Below are positions 40,949 through 49,534 of a stretch of 57,351 nt of DNA, one piece after another. Source of the stretch: Microcaldota archaeon. GTDB taxonomy: Archaea > Micrarchaeota > Micrarchaeia > Micrarchaeales > CABMGC01. A model generated the notes under the pieces. That model ran no database searches. It had not been told where the DNA came from and saw only the letters and a list, made by a program, of their open reading frames with translations. Numbering within the stretch: the stretch's first letter is position 1; each line of letters opens with the position of its first letter. The translations under genes and the position numbers were made by a program. Location: positions 1 through 57,351 of the forward strand of contig JAJYED010000004.1 in assembly GCA_021790305.1 (NCBI GenBank). Reading direction: 5' to 3'.

Positions 40949-42148
40949 ATGGACAACGTTGAATCTGTAAAATCCGACATCATATCTATAATAAACGACA
41001 GGCAGCAGGTAACCTATAATGAGTTACAGGGGCTTACCTCTTCTCTTAAGATAAGTGAGAGCACGCTCAAAAAGGGACTTGAGGAGCTTGAAGAAGCAAA
41101 TGCAATAGCTTCGAGGAGCAGCGGAGGAATACTCACCTATTATATGCTCCAGGACGAGCAGGTCCTGAACAGGGTCATGATAGTTGAGGATGATAAGAAC
41201 ATAAACAAACTGATGGCTCTCTCTGTAGGCAAGGGCTTCAACATAACCCAGATATACGATGGAAAGGAGGCCATGGAGAGAATAAAAAGGGAGAAGCCTG
41301 ATCTTGTCATACTGGACCTTATGCTTCCTGGAGCTGACGGCCTTGAGATATGCCAATCGGTAAAGACAAACCCTGCTCTTACAGACACCACAGTAATAAT
41401 AGTAAGCGCAATGGATGCTACATCTAACAGATTTAAGGGAATAAAGTACGGAGCTGATTATTACGTAAAAAAACCGTTCGATCCTACAGAACTGAGGAAT
41501 CTTGTCACCATATTCCTGAAGAAGAAGGGTAAGAGATTCGATCCCCTTATAGATCTGCCAAACGAGGAGAAGATATCTGCTGCTGTAGAGAAGAGCGTAA
41601 AGGCAACAAGCGACTACGGAATAGGAAGGCTTAAGGTAGAGGGGCTTGCGGATTTCGCAGATAGATTCGGATCAGATTCAGGAATAACAATACTCAGGCT
41701 TGTTTCACAGCTGATACAGGACAATGTAAAGGAATCAGGAGGGTCTGTCTTCGTCGGATTTCTTGATGCAGATGATTTTGTAATAGCAGGTGACAGGGCG
41801 AAGGTCTCCAAGATAGCTGCGAACATGGCTTCGGAGTTCAACTCAGTACTGCCTTTCATATATCAGAATGAGGGTTACAAACCGATAGAGCTCGGGATAG
41901 AAGACACGTATGGCACGGAGATGCCGAAGCTTCAGCTAATGTACTCGCCAATAGAAAAGAGTGACCTTAAGGAGAGAAGATCCGAGATACTTAAGAGCAA
42001 GAAGGATGAAAATACGATAGGGTCATATACCTACGAAGAGCTGAGGCGCATGCTTGGAAGCAACGACCTTGACGTTATAATAACCAGGGATCAGAACGGA
42101 GTAAGGCTATCCATAGGAAAGGGCAAGAGGGATAAAGACACTGAGTGA
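40949..42148 (+). CDS. Response regulator: wHTH + receiver + degenerate GGDEF-like domain
   Basis: 399 residues. Residues 1-65 form a winged helix (VTYNELQGLTSSLKISESTLKKGLEELEEANAI). 75-190 is a receiver domain with the acidic pair 81-82, phospho-acceptor Asp123 (VILDLMLPGADG), Ser153 and Lys174/175. 197-345 follows the GGDEF fold: DPLIDLPN like the GGDEF lead-in, then GFLDADDF where GGDEF is expected (D273-A-D-D-F277). The two Gly are lost, so c-di-GMP synthesis is unlikely; GTP or nucleotide sensing is possible. GGCGATC precedes the ATG by 3-4 nt. Confidence 0.82.
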   Translation: MDNVESVKSDIISIINDRQQVTYNELQGLTSSLKISESTLKKGLEELEEANAIASRSSGGILTYYMLQDEQVLNRVMIVEDDKNINKLMALSVGKGFNITQIYDGKEAMERIKREKPDLVILDLMLPGADGLEICQSVKTNPALTDTTVIIVSAMDATSNRFKGIKYGADYYVKKPFDPTELRNLVTIFLKKKGKRFDPLIDLPNEEKISAAVEKSVKATSDYGIGRLKVEGLADFADRFGSDSGITILRLVSQLIQDNVKESGGSVFVGFLDADDFVIAGDRAKVSKIAANMASEFNSVLPFIYQNEGYKPIELGIEDTYGTEMPKLQLMYSPIEKSDLKERRSEILKSKKDENTIGSYTYEELRRMLGSNDLDVIITRDQNGVRLSIGKGKRDKDTE

Positions 42149-42454
42149 CTATCTTCTCTTTGCTTTTTTCTGCGGGCTTTTAGGCTTTTGGGCTTTTGCT
42201 TTCTTCTGAGTCTTGGGCCTCGCATTCTTCCTTTTGACTGAAATCGACCTGGCAACTGCAGAAGGTCTTGACCCTGCTTCAGGAGAGCCAAGAAGCTTGG
42301 CTATGTGATCTTCCTGCTCTGGCCTGTCAGTTGCACTGTTGCTCAGTGCTTCGCTCTCGATAATTCCCTTCTCCAAAAGCTTATATATTTGCTGAGACCT
42401 ATTAAAAGTCTCAAAGCCTGTTGCCCTTTTGCTTTTATTCTTCTTAGCTACCAT
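42149..42454 (-). CDS. Small Lys-rich basic protein
   Basis: 101 residues from ATG 42454. Basic ends (MVAKKNKSKR; KRKNARPKTQKKAKAQKPKSPQKKAKRR) enclose a helical middle (FETFNRSQQIYKLLEKGIIESEALSN). The tail resembles eukaryotic-histone-like or ribosome-associated extensions, suggesting nucleic-acid binding, but no family is recognised. The stop abuts the response regulator stop. GGGAGTT precedes the ATG. Confidence 0.55.
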   Translation of the reverse strand: MVAKKNKSKRATGFETFNRSQQIYKLLEKGIIESEALSNSATDRPEQEDHIAKLLGSPEAGSRPSAVARSISVKRKNARPKTQKKAKAQKPKSPQKKAKRR

Positions 42455-42531
42455 TTTAACTCCCAATAACCAACCTTTTACAATAGGCGTACATCACACT
42501 TATAAATTTATTCTATAGCGCAGTGCATTTC

Positions 42532-45195
42532 ATGATACGAGTATTGGATAGGCAGTTTAGTGTAGAGGAGAGCCTCGATAGCCTAAATCTGTTCATAAGG
42601 AAGTGGTTCGTTTCCAGATACAAGGAGCCTAGCCCCCCACAGAGGTACTCCTTCAAGCTCATAAAGGAGAAGAAGAATATACTTGTAACGGCACCGACAG
42701 GGAGCGGCAAGACCTTCTCTGCCTTCATGGCGGTTCTCAGCGACCTTATGAATATGTCGCTTGCAAACCAGCTTGAGGAGAAGGTATACTGCATATACGT
42801 CTCTCCCTTGAGGGCTCTGAACAATGATATATACAGGAACCTTAACGAGCCACTTTCCGAGATATACTCTGATCTGAGCATAGACGTGAAGAAGATAACT
42901 GTTGGGATAAGGACAGGAGATACTCCTACTTCTGAGAGGCAGAAGCACATTGCCCACCCTCCAAACATACTCGTTACCACTCCGGAGAGCCTTGCCATAC
43001 TCCTTAATTCGCCCAGATTCATGGAGAACCTAAAGGACCTGAAGTACTTCATAATAGACGAACTGCATGAGCTTGCCAACAACAAGCGCGGAGTGCATCT
43101 CTCATTGTCCATAGAGAGGCTTGCAGAGGCAGTCGGCCATGATTTCATCAGGATAGGGATGGGAGCGACTTTGCACCCCATAGAGGATGCTGCACGCTTC
43201 CTTGTGGGATATGATAGGAAGGGCAAGGAGAGGGATTGCGATGTTGTAGACGCGACATGGAACAAGAAGCTGCAATTCGTTGCGATGTCTCCTGTAAAGG
43301 ACATAATGAATGCAAAGGATGAGGAGATAGAGAACTCCCTTTACTCGACAATGAATTCCATAATAAAGAAGAACAGCACCACTCTGATATTTACCAATAC
43401 AAGAAGCGGCACTGAAAGAGTAGTCTATAACCTTGCCAAGAGGTACAAATACGGCAATGAGCATATAGCGGCCCATCATGGCTCGCTATCAAGGGATACC
43501 AGACTTGGAGTTGAGGAGATGCTCAAGAAAGGCAAGCTGAAGTGCGTAGTCTCTTCCACAAGCCTTGAGCTCGGCATAGATATAGGGTCTATAGACAACG
43601 TAATACAGCTAGGGTCGCCTAAGAGCGTAGCACGGGTAGTGCAGAGGATAGGAAGGAGCGGGCACGGGTTCGGGAATCCTGCCATAGGTGAGGTCATAGT
43701 CACAAATAGGGACGACCTTGTTGAGTGCTCTGTGATGCTAGATTCTGCAGTAAAGAGACACCTTGACTCGTTCAATACTCCGAAGAACGCTCTGGATGTA
43801 CTCTGCCAGCACATTGTCGGTATGGCCCTTAACAGGAAGTGGGACGTGGAAGAAGCTTATGAGACCATAAGATGCTCCTATCCTTACCACACTCTTGACA
43901 AGCAGGATTACTTTGCAGTACTCAGGTACCTTTCAGGAATGTATGTTGGTCTAGAGAGCAGGCGCGTATATGCAAAGATATGGTATGATGAGAAGGAAAA
44001 GGTCTTCGGGAGAAGGGGGAAACTCACCAAGCTGATATACTACCTTAATCTGGGCACAATACCTGATGAGGTATCCGTAGACGTAGTGACAAAGGAGAAC
44101 AAGCATATAGGAAATATAGAGGAGGAGTTTCTTGCTCGGCTGAAACCAGGCGACATATTTGTACTGGGCGGAAGAGTGTACAGGTTTGAATACTCGAGAG
44201 TGATGAAGGCTTACGTGAGCGATGCTTCTGGAATGGCGCCCACGATACCTCCGTGGTATTCAGAACAGCTTCCTCTTACATACGAGCTTGCAATAAACAT
44301 AGGCAGGTTCAGGGCCGAGTTCACGGAAGCGGTATCGAAATCTGCAAAGAAGGAGAAGAAGCTCATAAGCAAGCTCTCAAGAAACACCCTGGAGGCCAAC
44401 AAGGACGCTAAGAAGATACTCGACAGCATGCCAATGGATGATAATGCAAAGAACTCGATGTTCAACTACTTCATGGAGCAGCTGCTCTTTGCAGGATATG
44501 TGCCTAATGACAGGTTTATGCTGATAGAGCAGAGTGTTGATGAGGAGAGCGAGAGGAACCTGATAATATTCCACTCTTTGTATGGAAGAAGGATAAACGA
44601 TGCGATGTCAAGGCTCTTCGGCATAAAGATAGCAGATATGCACGACACCGAAGTTGGAGTCAATATAACCGATAACGGCTTTGTAATAATGACACCTGAA
44701 GATGTAAGGATCACTGGCAAGGAGATACATGCCATAATACAGGAGCTTGGGAGATCAGACCTTTACAAGATGCTTCGTGAGAATATAAGGAGAACGGAGA
44801 TGATGAAGAGAAGGTTCAGGCACTGCGCGGCAAGGAGCTTCATGATTCTTAGGAATTACCGCGGCATAAAGATAGGCGTAAGGAGGCAGCATGTGAACTC
44901 TCAGGCGATACTCAAAGCGGTAGAGGAGATGGATCCCAACTTTCCGATATTGAAGGAGACTTACAGGGAGATATTCGACGATCTCATGGACCTTCCTAGG
45001 ACTACTGGAATAATAAAAGGACTTGTGGAAGGGAGCATAGACTACAAGGTCATAACAAGCGATATACCTTCACCTTTTTCACATATGATGCTGACTTTCG
45101 GAGAAGCAGATGTTATAATGATGAGCGACAGGAGAAGGCACCTCAAGGAACTTAGGAAGCAGGTTCTTGCAAAACTGAAGGAGATGTCGAAGTGA
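42532..45195 (+). CDS. lhr: ATP-dependent helicase Lhr
   Basis: 887 residues, Lhr-core superfamily 2 helicase. Motifs: I TAPTGSGKTFSAF, Ia SPLRALNND, II DELHE, III GATLHP, V STSLELGIDIG, VI QRIGRSGHG, followed by the winged-helix and C-terminal domains typical of archaeal Lhr. Acts in DNA repair or replication restart. ATG 42532 lies about 28 nt after TATAAAT, fitting a leaderless mRNA; GTG 42523 is an alternative. It overlaps the phosphoesterase gene by 4 nt. Confidence 0.95.
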   Translation: MIRVLDRQFSVEESLDSLNLFIRKWFVSRYKEPSPPQRYSFKLIKEKKNILVTAPTGSGKTFSAFMAVLSDLMNMSLANQLEEKVYCIYVSPLRALNNDIYRNLNEPLSEIYSDLSIDVKKITVGIRTGDTPTSERQKHIAHPPNILVTTPESLAILLNSPRFMENLKDLKYFIIDELHELANNKRGVHLSLSIERLAEAVGHDFIRIGMGATLHPIEDAARFLVGYDRKGKERDCDVVDATWNKKLQFVAMSPVKDIMNAKDEEIENSLYSTMNSIIKKNSTTLIFTNTRSGTERVVYNLAKRYKYGNEHIAAHHGSLSRDTRLGVEEMLKKGKLKCVVSSTSLELGIDIGSIDNVIQLGSPKSVARVVQRIGRSGHGFGNPAIGEVIVTNRDDLVECSVMLDSAVKRHLDSFNTPKNALDVLCQHIVGMALNRKWDVEEAYETIRCSYPYHTLDKQDYFAVLRYLSGMYVGLESRRVYAKIWYDEKEKVFGRRGKLTKLIYYLNLGTIPDEVSVDVVTKENKHIGNIEEEFLARLKPGDIFVLGGRVYRFEYSRVMKAYVSDASGMAPTIPPWYSEQLPLTYELAINIGRFRAEFTEAVSKSAKKEKKLISKLSRNTLEANKDAKKILDSMPMDDNAKNSMFNYFMEQLLFAGYVPNDRFMLIEQSVDEESERNLIIFHSLYGRRINDAMSRLFGIKIADMHDTEVGVNITDNGFVIMTPEDVRITGKEIHAIIQELGRSDLYKMLRENIRRTEMMKRRFRHCAARSFMILRNYRGIKIGVRRQHVNSQAILKAVEEMDPNFPILKETYREIFDDLMDLPRTTGIIKGLVEGSIDYKVITSDIPSPFSHMMLTFGEADVIMMSDRRRHLKELRKQVLAKLKEMSK

Positions 45196-45935
45196 TAGAG
45201 CTATACAAAGGAGTATACGTAGTAGAAGGTATGCCGGTATTATTCATAAAGAAGCTGAATGCGCTTGTATGTTCAGACCTTCACCTCGGATATGAGGGAG
45301 TGATGGCGGATAGAGGCATCTTCCTTCCCAAGACAAATCTTGCTAAGATAAAGGAGACATTGAAGAAGAGCACGGAGATAACAGGAGCAAAGAAGCTGAT
45401 AATAGACGGCGATATAAAGAACGAATTTTCCAAAGTACATATGGAGGAGTTCAATGAATTCAGGGAGCTTGTGTCTTTCCTTAAAGAGCTCGATATCGAA
45501 GAGCTGCACCTTGTAAAAGGCAACCATGATAACTTCATAGACAGGTTCGAAAGACCTTTCGGGATAAAGATATATAGGCAGGAATTTCTTCTTAAAGACG
45601 TTTTGTTCTTCCACGGCGAGGAACTACCTGCTTCAGATGAAGGCAAGCTGCTTGTGATGGGACATCTGCATCCTGCTGTCGGCATATTCAACAAATTAGG
45701 GGTTAAGGAGAAGGTGAAGTGCTTCCTTTATGGCAAAATGGCAGATAAGAGAGATATAATCATACTGCCTGCCATGAACTACTTCTCAGAAGGAATAGAG
45801 GTCAACATAAGCAATATTGACGATACGCCGGTATTCAGGCGTATGCTGAACCTCATGGACATGAATGTTGTAGGCATAGATTACACTGAAGCTGTGAAAT
45901 TCGGCAGTGTAAGGGAACTTGCAGATATTTTATAA
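45192..45935 (+). CDS. Lhr-associated metallophosphoesterase
   Basis: 247 residues, COG1407-type calcineurin-like phosphoesterase. Metal motifs: CSDLHLGYEG (D-x-H), IIDGDIKN (GD-x), VKGNHDNF (GNHD), FFHGE and MGHLHPA (GHxH). Start GTG 45192 overlaps the lhr stop (GTGA). This lhr-phosphoesterase linkage is common in archaea and bacteria and suggests joint DNA end processing or repair. Confidence 0.93.
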   Translation: MIELYKGVYVVEGMPVLFIKKLNALVCSDLHLGYEGVMADRGIFLPKTNLAKIKETLKKSTEITGAKKLIIDGDIKNEFSKVHMEEFNEFRELVSFLKELDIEELHLVKGNHDNFIDRFERPFGIKIYRQEFLLKDVLFFHGEELPASDEGKLLVMGHLHPAVGIFNKLGVKEKVKCFLYGKMADKRDIIILPAMNYFSEGIEVNISNIDDTPVFRRMLNLMDMNVVGIDYTEAVKFGSVRELADIL

Positions 45936-45958
45936 TTTAAACAGGGATATTGTTACGC

Positions 45959-46031
45959 AGTCCCGTCATCTAGTGGCCAAGGATAGCGGGCTTTGGACCC
46001 GCTTACGCCAGTTCGAATCTGGCCGGGACTA
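45959..46031 (+). tRNA. tRNA-Gln (TTG)
   Basis: Acceptor AGTCCCG/CGGGACT, 7 bp; anticodon stem GCGGG/CCCGC with loop CTTTGGA, anticodon TTG; T arm GCCAG-TTCGAAT-CTGGC; discriminator A. No intron or encoded CCA. A C/D-box sRNA follows 4 nt after the 3' end. Confidence 0.96.
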
Positions 46032-46035
46032 TCAA

Positions 46036-46082
46036 GTGATGAGACGAGGTATTTCTGAATGGTGATGAAAGAGAGTCTCTGA
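46036..46082 (+). ncRNA. C/D-box sRNA, dual guide, behind tRNA-Gln
   Basis: All four boxes are present in order: C GTGATGA (46036-46042), D' CTGA (46055-46058), C' GTGATGA (46062-46068), D CTGA (46079-46082). The guides are 12 nt (GACGAGGTATTT) and 10 nt (AAGAGAGTCT), with a 3-nt D'-C' spacer: textbook archaeal geometry. From memory both guides are complementary to neighbouring stretches of the conserved large-subunit rRNA block around CUCUUAAGGUAGCCAAAU (E. coli about 1920-1945), with target bases near 1921 and 1940. It lacks its own promoter and probably comes from the tRNA-Gln transcript. Confidence 0.9.
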
Positions 46083-46134
46083 CCAACATGACTTTGCATG
46101 CGCGTATGTAGATAGTATTTAAGGTATTTTGCAT

Positions 46135-46149
46135 CAATACTGAGTATTG
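46135..46149. promoter_or_regulatory. Inverted repeat over the proS start site
   Basis: CAATAC-TGA-GTATTG, perfect 6-bp arms, 14 nt before the proS ATG. A TATA-like AGTATTTAAGG (about 46114-46123) predicts initiation within the repeat. Confidence 0.35.
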
Positions 46150-46162
46150 TTTAAGTGAATCC

Positions 46163-47614
46163 ATGGTTGAAAAGCCGAAGAACCTTGAGGGCATAAATGT
46201 TCGTAAGGACGAGAATTTCTCTGAGTGGTATACTCAGGTAGTGCTAAAGGCAGGATTGGCAGATTATGGGCCTGTACAGGGTACGATGGCAATACGTCCT
46301 ACAGCATATGAGATATGGGAGATGATACAGGAGGCTTTTAACAGAATGATAAAGAGTACGGGCCATAAGAATGCGTATTTCCCGATGCTCATACCAGAGT
46401 CATTCCTTACAAAAGAGGCAGAGCACTTCGAGGGCTTCACTCCTGAGGTGTTCTGGGTTACTCATGGCGGCAATAACAAGCTTGGAGAACAGCTTGCAGT
46501 AAGGCCTACTTCCGAGACGATAATATACTCCTTTTATTCAAAGTGGATAAGGAGCTGGAGAGACCTTCCTCTGCTGCTGAACCAGTGGTGCAATGTCCTT
46601 AGGGCTGAGATAAAGGCAACAAAACCTTTCCTGAGAACTAGCGAATTCCTTTGGCAGGAAGGACACACTGCACATGCCACTAAAGAGGAGGCAGATAAGG
46701 AAGTTAGGATGATACTTGACTTCTATAAGGAGATTGCAGAACAGTACCTTGCTATACCTGTCCTTCAGGGAATGAAATCGGAGAGGGAGAAATTTGCAGG
46801 AGCTCTTTACACTACAACCATAGAGGCGCTGATGCCTGATGGCAAAGCAGTACAGTCAGGAACATCGCATAATCTGGGACAGCACTTCGCCAAGGCGTTT
46901 GGCATAGAGTTCCTTGATGAGCAGGGGCAGAAGCAGTTCGTCTGGCAGACCTCATGGGGGATATCAACAAGGCTTCTTGGAGCTTTGATAATGCTGCATG
47001 GAGATGATAAAGGACTGGTCATACCTCCGAAGGTTGCACCTGTGCAGCTGATGATAGTGCCGATATACAAGGACATTGAGAAGGCAGAAGTTCTGAAAGC
47101 TTCCAGGAGCATAATGGAGAGTCTCAGAAGCGCAGGCTTCAGGGTCGATATAGATGAGAGGGAGAATAGGACTCCTGGATGGAAGTTCAACGAGCATGAG
47201 ACAAAAGGGGTGCCGATGAGGATAGAGATAGGACCAAAGGACATTGCATCTGGATCTGTAGTATTGGTAAGGAGGAACACTTCGGAAAAGAGATCAGTAA
47301 AAATATCCGAACTGAACAACTTAGTAAAGGAAGAGATAGTTAAGATGCAGAATGAGATGTTTGAAAAGGCAAAGAAGTTTCTTGACCAGAATATAAGAGT
47401 TGCAGAAAATTATGATGAATTCAAGGAGATACTCAATTCAAAGAAGGGTTTCATAAAAGCAGGATGGTGCGGCAAGGACTCCTGCGAAGATAAGATCAAG
47501 GAGGAAACTGGAGCTACAAGCAGACTGATACCTTTTGATCATGAGAATACAAAGAGCTGTGTTTATTGCGGAGAGAAGGCTAAGAGCTACGCTTACTTTG
47601 CACTCTCTTATTGA
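46163..47614 (+). CDS. proS: Prolyl-tRNA synthetase (archaeal/eukaryotic type)
   Basis: 483 residues. Class II core with motif 1 region, motif 2 (LRAEIKATKPFLRTSEFLWQEGHTAHA), the RPTSETIIY loop and motif 3 (TSWGISTRLLGALIMLHGDDKGL); then the anticodon-binding domain and a C-terminal zinc-binding domain with four Cys (CGKDSC...CVYC) ending in the Tyr typical of this type. No bacterial editing insert. It abuts the convergent HAD gene with no spacer. Confidence 0.97.
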   Translation: MVEKPKNLEGINVRKDENFSEWYTQVVLKAGLADYGPVQGTMAIRPTAYEIWEMIQEAFNRMIKSTGHKNAYFPMLIPESFLTKEAEHFEGFTPEVFWVTHGGNNKLGEQLAVRPTSETIIYSFYSKWIRSWRDLPLLLNQWCNVLRAEIKATKPFLRTSEFLWQEGHTAHATKEEADKEVRMILDFYKEIAEQYLAIPVLQGMKSEREKFAGALYTTTIEALMPDGKAVQSGTSHNLGQHFAKAFGIEFLDEQGQKQFVWQTSWGISTRLLGALIMLHGDDKGLVIPPKVAPVQLMIVPIYKDIEKAEVLKASRSIMESLRSAGFRVDIDERENRTPGWKFNEHETKGVPMRIEIGPKDIASGSVVLVRRNTSEKRSVKISELNNLVKEEIVKMQNEMFEKAKKFLDQNIRVAENYDEFKEILNSKKGFIKAGWCGKDSCEDKIKEETGATSRLIPFDHENTKSCVYCGEKAKSYAYFALSY

Positions 47615-48211
47615 TTATGCTTCTATGCCGTATTTTTTAAGATCTTTCATTAACCCGTTAATGCCTTTGAAGCGTATGGCATTTATTCCTGCCTTTCTTG
47701 CCCCTTTTACGTTAACTTCCATGTCGTCTATGAATACGGCTTCACTTGGCTTGACATTCAGCCTTCTCAGTGCTTCCAGATATATGCGCTTGTCTGGCTT
47801 TGACACCCCAAAGTAGCAGGACGCGAGGACAAACCTGAATATGCCGTAGTCTATAAGGGATTTTGCGTAGTAATATCTTGACTTGTCAACATTTGTTATG
47901 CATGCAATTTTGTATCTCTTGCTAAGCTTTTTGGCGAGCGAAACCATGTCCTTCTTTACCTTCCCGTTGTCATAAAGGAAGATCGGCCATTTTACCTCTG
48001 ACTCCTTTATGCCGAATCTCTTTGCTATCCTACTTTCGAATTCATGCTTTGTCATATTTCCCGACTCGTAATCCACAAGAAGCGATACGATGAAGTTGCG
48101 TATTGTCTTTTCATCAGTATTGGTGAGCCCTTCCATCTTCCTGAAGTACTTGTAATTAACCGCGTCTAGAAGTACCCCTCCCATATCGAATATTACAGCT
48201 TTTATTGCCAT
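47615..48211 (-). CDS. HAD-superfamily hydrolase
   Basis: 198 residues, HAD subfamily IA. Motif I AVIFDMGGVLLD (nucleophile Asp9; the second Asp of DxD is Gly, as in several haloacid-dehalogenase-like members), motif II CITNVDKS, motif III Lys (GVSKPDKRIY) and motif IV FIDDMEVNV. Probably a small-molecule phosphatase; substrate unknown. It lies 4 nt downstream of the proline dehydrogenase gene in a minus-strand pair. Confidence 0.88.
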   Translation of the reverse strand: MAIKAVIFDMGGVLLDAVNYKYFRKMEGLTNTDEKTIRNFIVSLLVDYESGNMTKHEFESRIAKRFGIKESEVKWPIFLYDNGKVKKDMVSLAKKLSKRYKIACITNVDKSRYYYAKSLIDYGIFRFVLASCYFGVSKPDKRIYLEALRRLNVKPSEAVFIDDMEVNVKGARKAGINAIRFKGINGLMKDLKKYGIEA

Positions 48212-48215
48212 GCAT

Positions 48216-49061
48216 TCAGCCCTGTATTATGGATCTTATTATTATCTTTGTATGCTCCCATTCTGACAGCCTGCGCATCGAGTATTTTATCCACTCTTCC
48301 CCGTATGGCAGATAGATATTCATGTCCTCTGATTCTGCAATCTTTGCAGCAAGAGACGATCTTACTCCTTTCAGCATCCCGAATGAGATCCTTTTATGAT
48401 ACTTTTTCTCGCTGTTTATTGCAATCTTTATTATCTTATCATCATGCGATGCTATCATGAATTTGTCCGCATGGGAAAAAAGATACGCCATGCACCTTAG
48501 ATAATTATTGTACACATCGCGCTTGTCCTGGAACGCTATTGTTGAGGGGTATTTGTATGCTCCCTTCACAAGCCTTACCATACCATTATGCTTTGCTATC
48601 CGTTCTACATCCTTAAGGCTTCTTTTGAGCTTAGCCTGTATGCATACTCCCGTATTCTTGTATCGCTTATGGAATTTTAGATAGGTGTTTATAGTACTTG
48701 GAACGAATCTGTACTGTTCCATATCAAGCCATACTGTAATATCGTATCTTGATGCCTTTGCAAGTATCATTGAATAATTCTTCTCGAAATAGCTTGTGCT
48801 TACTATCAAACCAGTCTGTGTCGGCTTAACAGCTATGCTTCCTTTTATTTTCTTGGAATGCATCTGGTCCAGAAGCTGCATTATCTGATCCATGTTCTGT
48901 TCCACAAGCTTTTTGCTCTTAAGATCCTCTCCCAGATAATTCATTATTACGCTCTCTTTATGGGAGTTTATCCTTTTTGCCTCCTGAATTGCGTGTTGCA
49001 GATCCTCTCCTGCAATCCACTTCCTTGCAACAAGCATTCCTAGCGAGTCTATGACAGACAT
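48216..49061 (-). CDS. Proline dehydrogenase-like FAD enzyme
   Basis: 281 residues, (beta-alpha)8 PutA/PRODH-type barrel. Family landmarks: GSIAVKPTQTGL, VWLDMEQYRF, VCIQAKLKRSLKD, VRLVKGAYKYP, IASHDDK, and the C-terminal YLPYGEEWIKYSMRRLSE with the Arg pair binding the proline carboxylate. It oxidises proline to pyrroline-5-carboxylate. No P5C dehydrogenase follows; a HAD gene does. Length fits the compact monofunctional enzymes. Confidence 0.88.
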   Translation of the reverse strand: MSVIDSLGMLVARKWIAGEDLQHAIQEAKRINSHKESVIMNYLGEDLKSKKLVEQNMDQIMQLLDQMHSKKIKGSIAVKPTQTGLIVSTSYFEKNYSMILAKASRYDITVWLDMEQYRFVPSTINTYLKFHKRYKNTGVCIQAKLKRSLKDVERIAKHNGMVRLVKGAYKYPSTIAFQDKRDVYNNYLRCMAYLFSHADKFMIASHDDKIIKIAINSEKKYHKRISFGMLKGVRSSLAAKIAESEDMNIYLPYGEEWIKYSMRRLSEWEHTKIIIRSIIQG

Positions 49062-49127
49062 ATAAACATTAGTATCTCTTGCAACAAATTTATATAATAC
49101 CCCTTGCGAATATTATCTGTTTATTCA

Positions 49128-49267
49128 GGGGTTGTTGCGTAACTTGGCAGCGCGGCAGGCTCCAGATGTTTATAATCCAATGAGCCTTTCGGCGATGATG
49201 AGGATCTGGAAGTACCGAATAAATATGAAGTAACCTGCAAGTCGGGGTTCAAATCCCCGCAACCCCA
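49128..49267 (+). tRNA. tRNA-Trp (CCA) with 67-nt intron
   Basis: Acceptor GGGGTTG/CAACCCC; D arm GCG/CGC; anticodon stem GCAGG/CCTGC with loop CTCCAG-A, anticodon CCA. The intron (49166-49232) sits at the canonical 37/38 site. T arm CGGGG-TTCAAAT-CCCCG; discriminator A. The intron contains AATGAGCCTTTCGGC followed by ATGATGA, shared with the tRNA-Met intron. It does not show a full C/D set. Confidence 0.93.
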
Positions 49268-49378
49268 AGCCCTATCCCATAGCAACAGGATGCATAGATT
49301 ATTTATAGATAAGTGAGATATATATCCAGCAGATTTCGCCTGTTGGGCCTAAAATAAATAGAAACATGTTGGGTTTTT

Positions 49379-49522
49379 ATGAACGTACGCATGCATGAAT
49401 TCTTTATCGCTTTCATTGCTATATTCAGTGCCACGCTTATCCTCAGCTTCTGGCTTGGCGGATGGCCATTCATACCTGCCGGAGCGCTGTTTGTTTACAT
49501 AATTGCAAGACTTGACAAATAG
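49379..49522 (+). CDS. Small membrane protein, 47 residues
   Basis: MNVRMHEFFIAFIAIFSATL then a second hydrophobic stretch (WPFIPAGALFVYIIARLDK). Two membrane helices with a W-L-G-G-W turn between them, ending in a charged tail. It sits alone between tRNA-Trp and the convergent M16 peptidase, whose stop is 12 nt away. Coding potential is supported only by composition and the clean start-stop frame; no family recognised. Confidence 0.45.
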   Translation: MNVRMHEFFIAFIAIFSATLILSFWLGGWPFIPAGALFVYIIARLDK

Positions 49523-49534
49523 CATTCTTTCTGT

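Noticed and set aside
49166-49232. tRNA-Trp intron as a C/D-box guide RNA, as in some euryarchaea
   Set aside because: A C-like ATGATGA is present, but there is no CTGA D box at proper spacing (only CTGG), so the four-box pattern fails.
49327-49346. Hairpin CCAGCAG/CTGTTGG after tRNA-Trp as an RNA gene
   Set aside because: Single 7-bp hairpin with one G-T pair and no further structure; at most a weak terminator.
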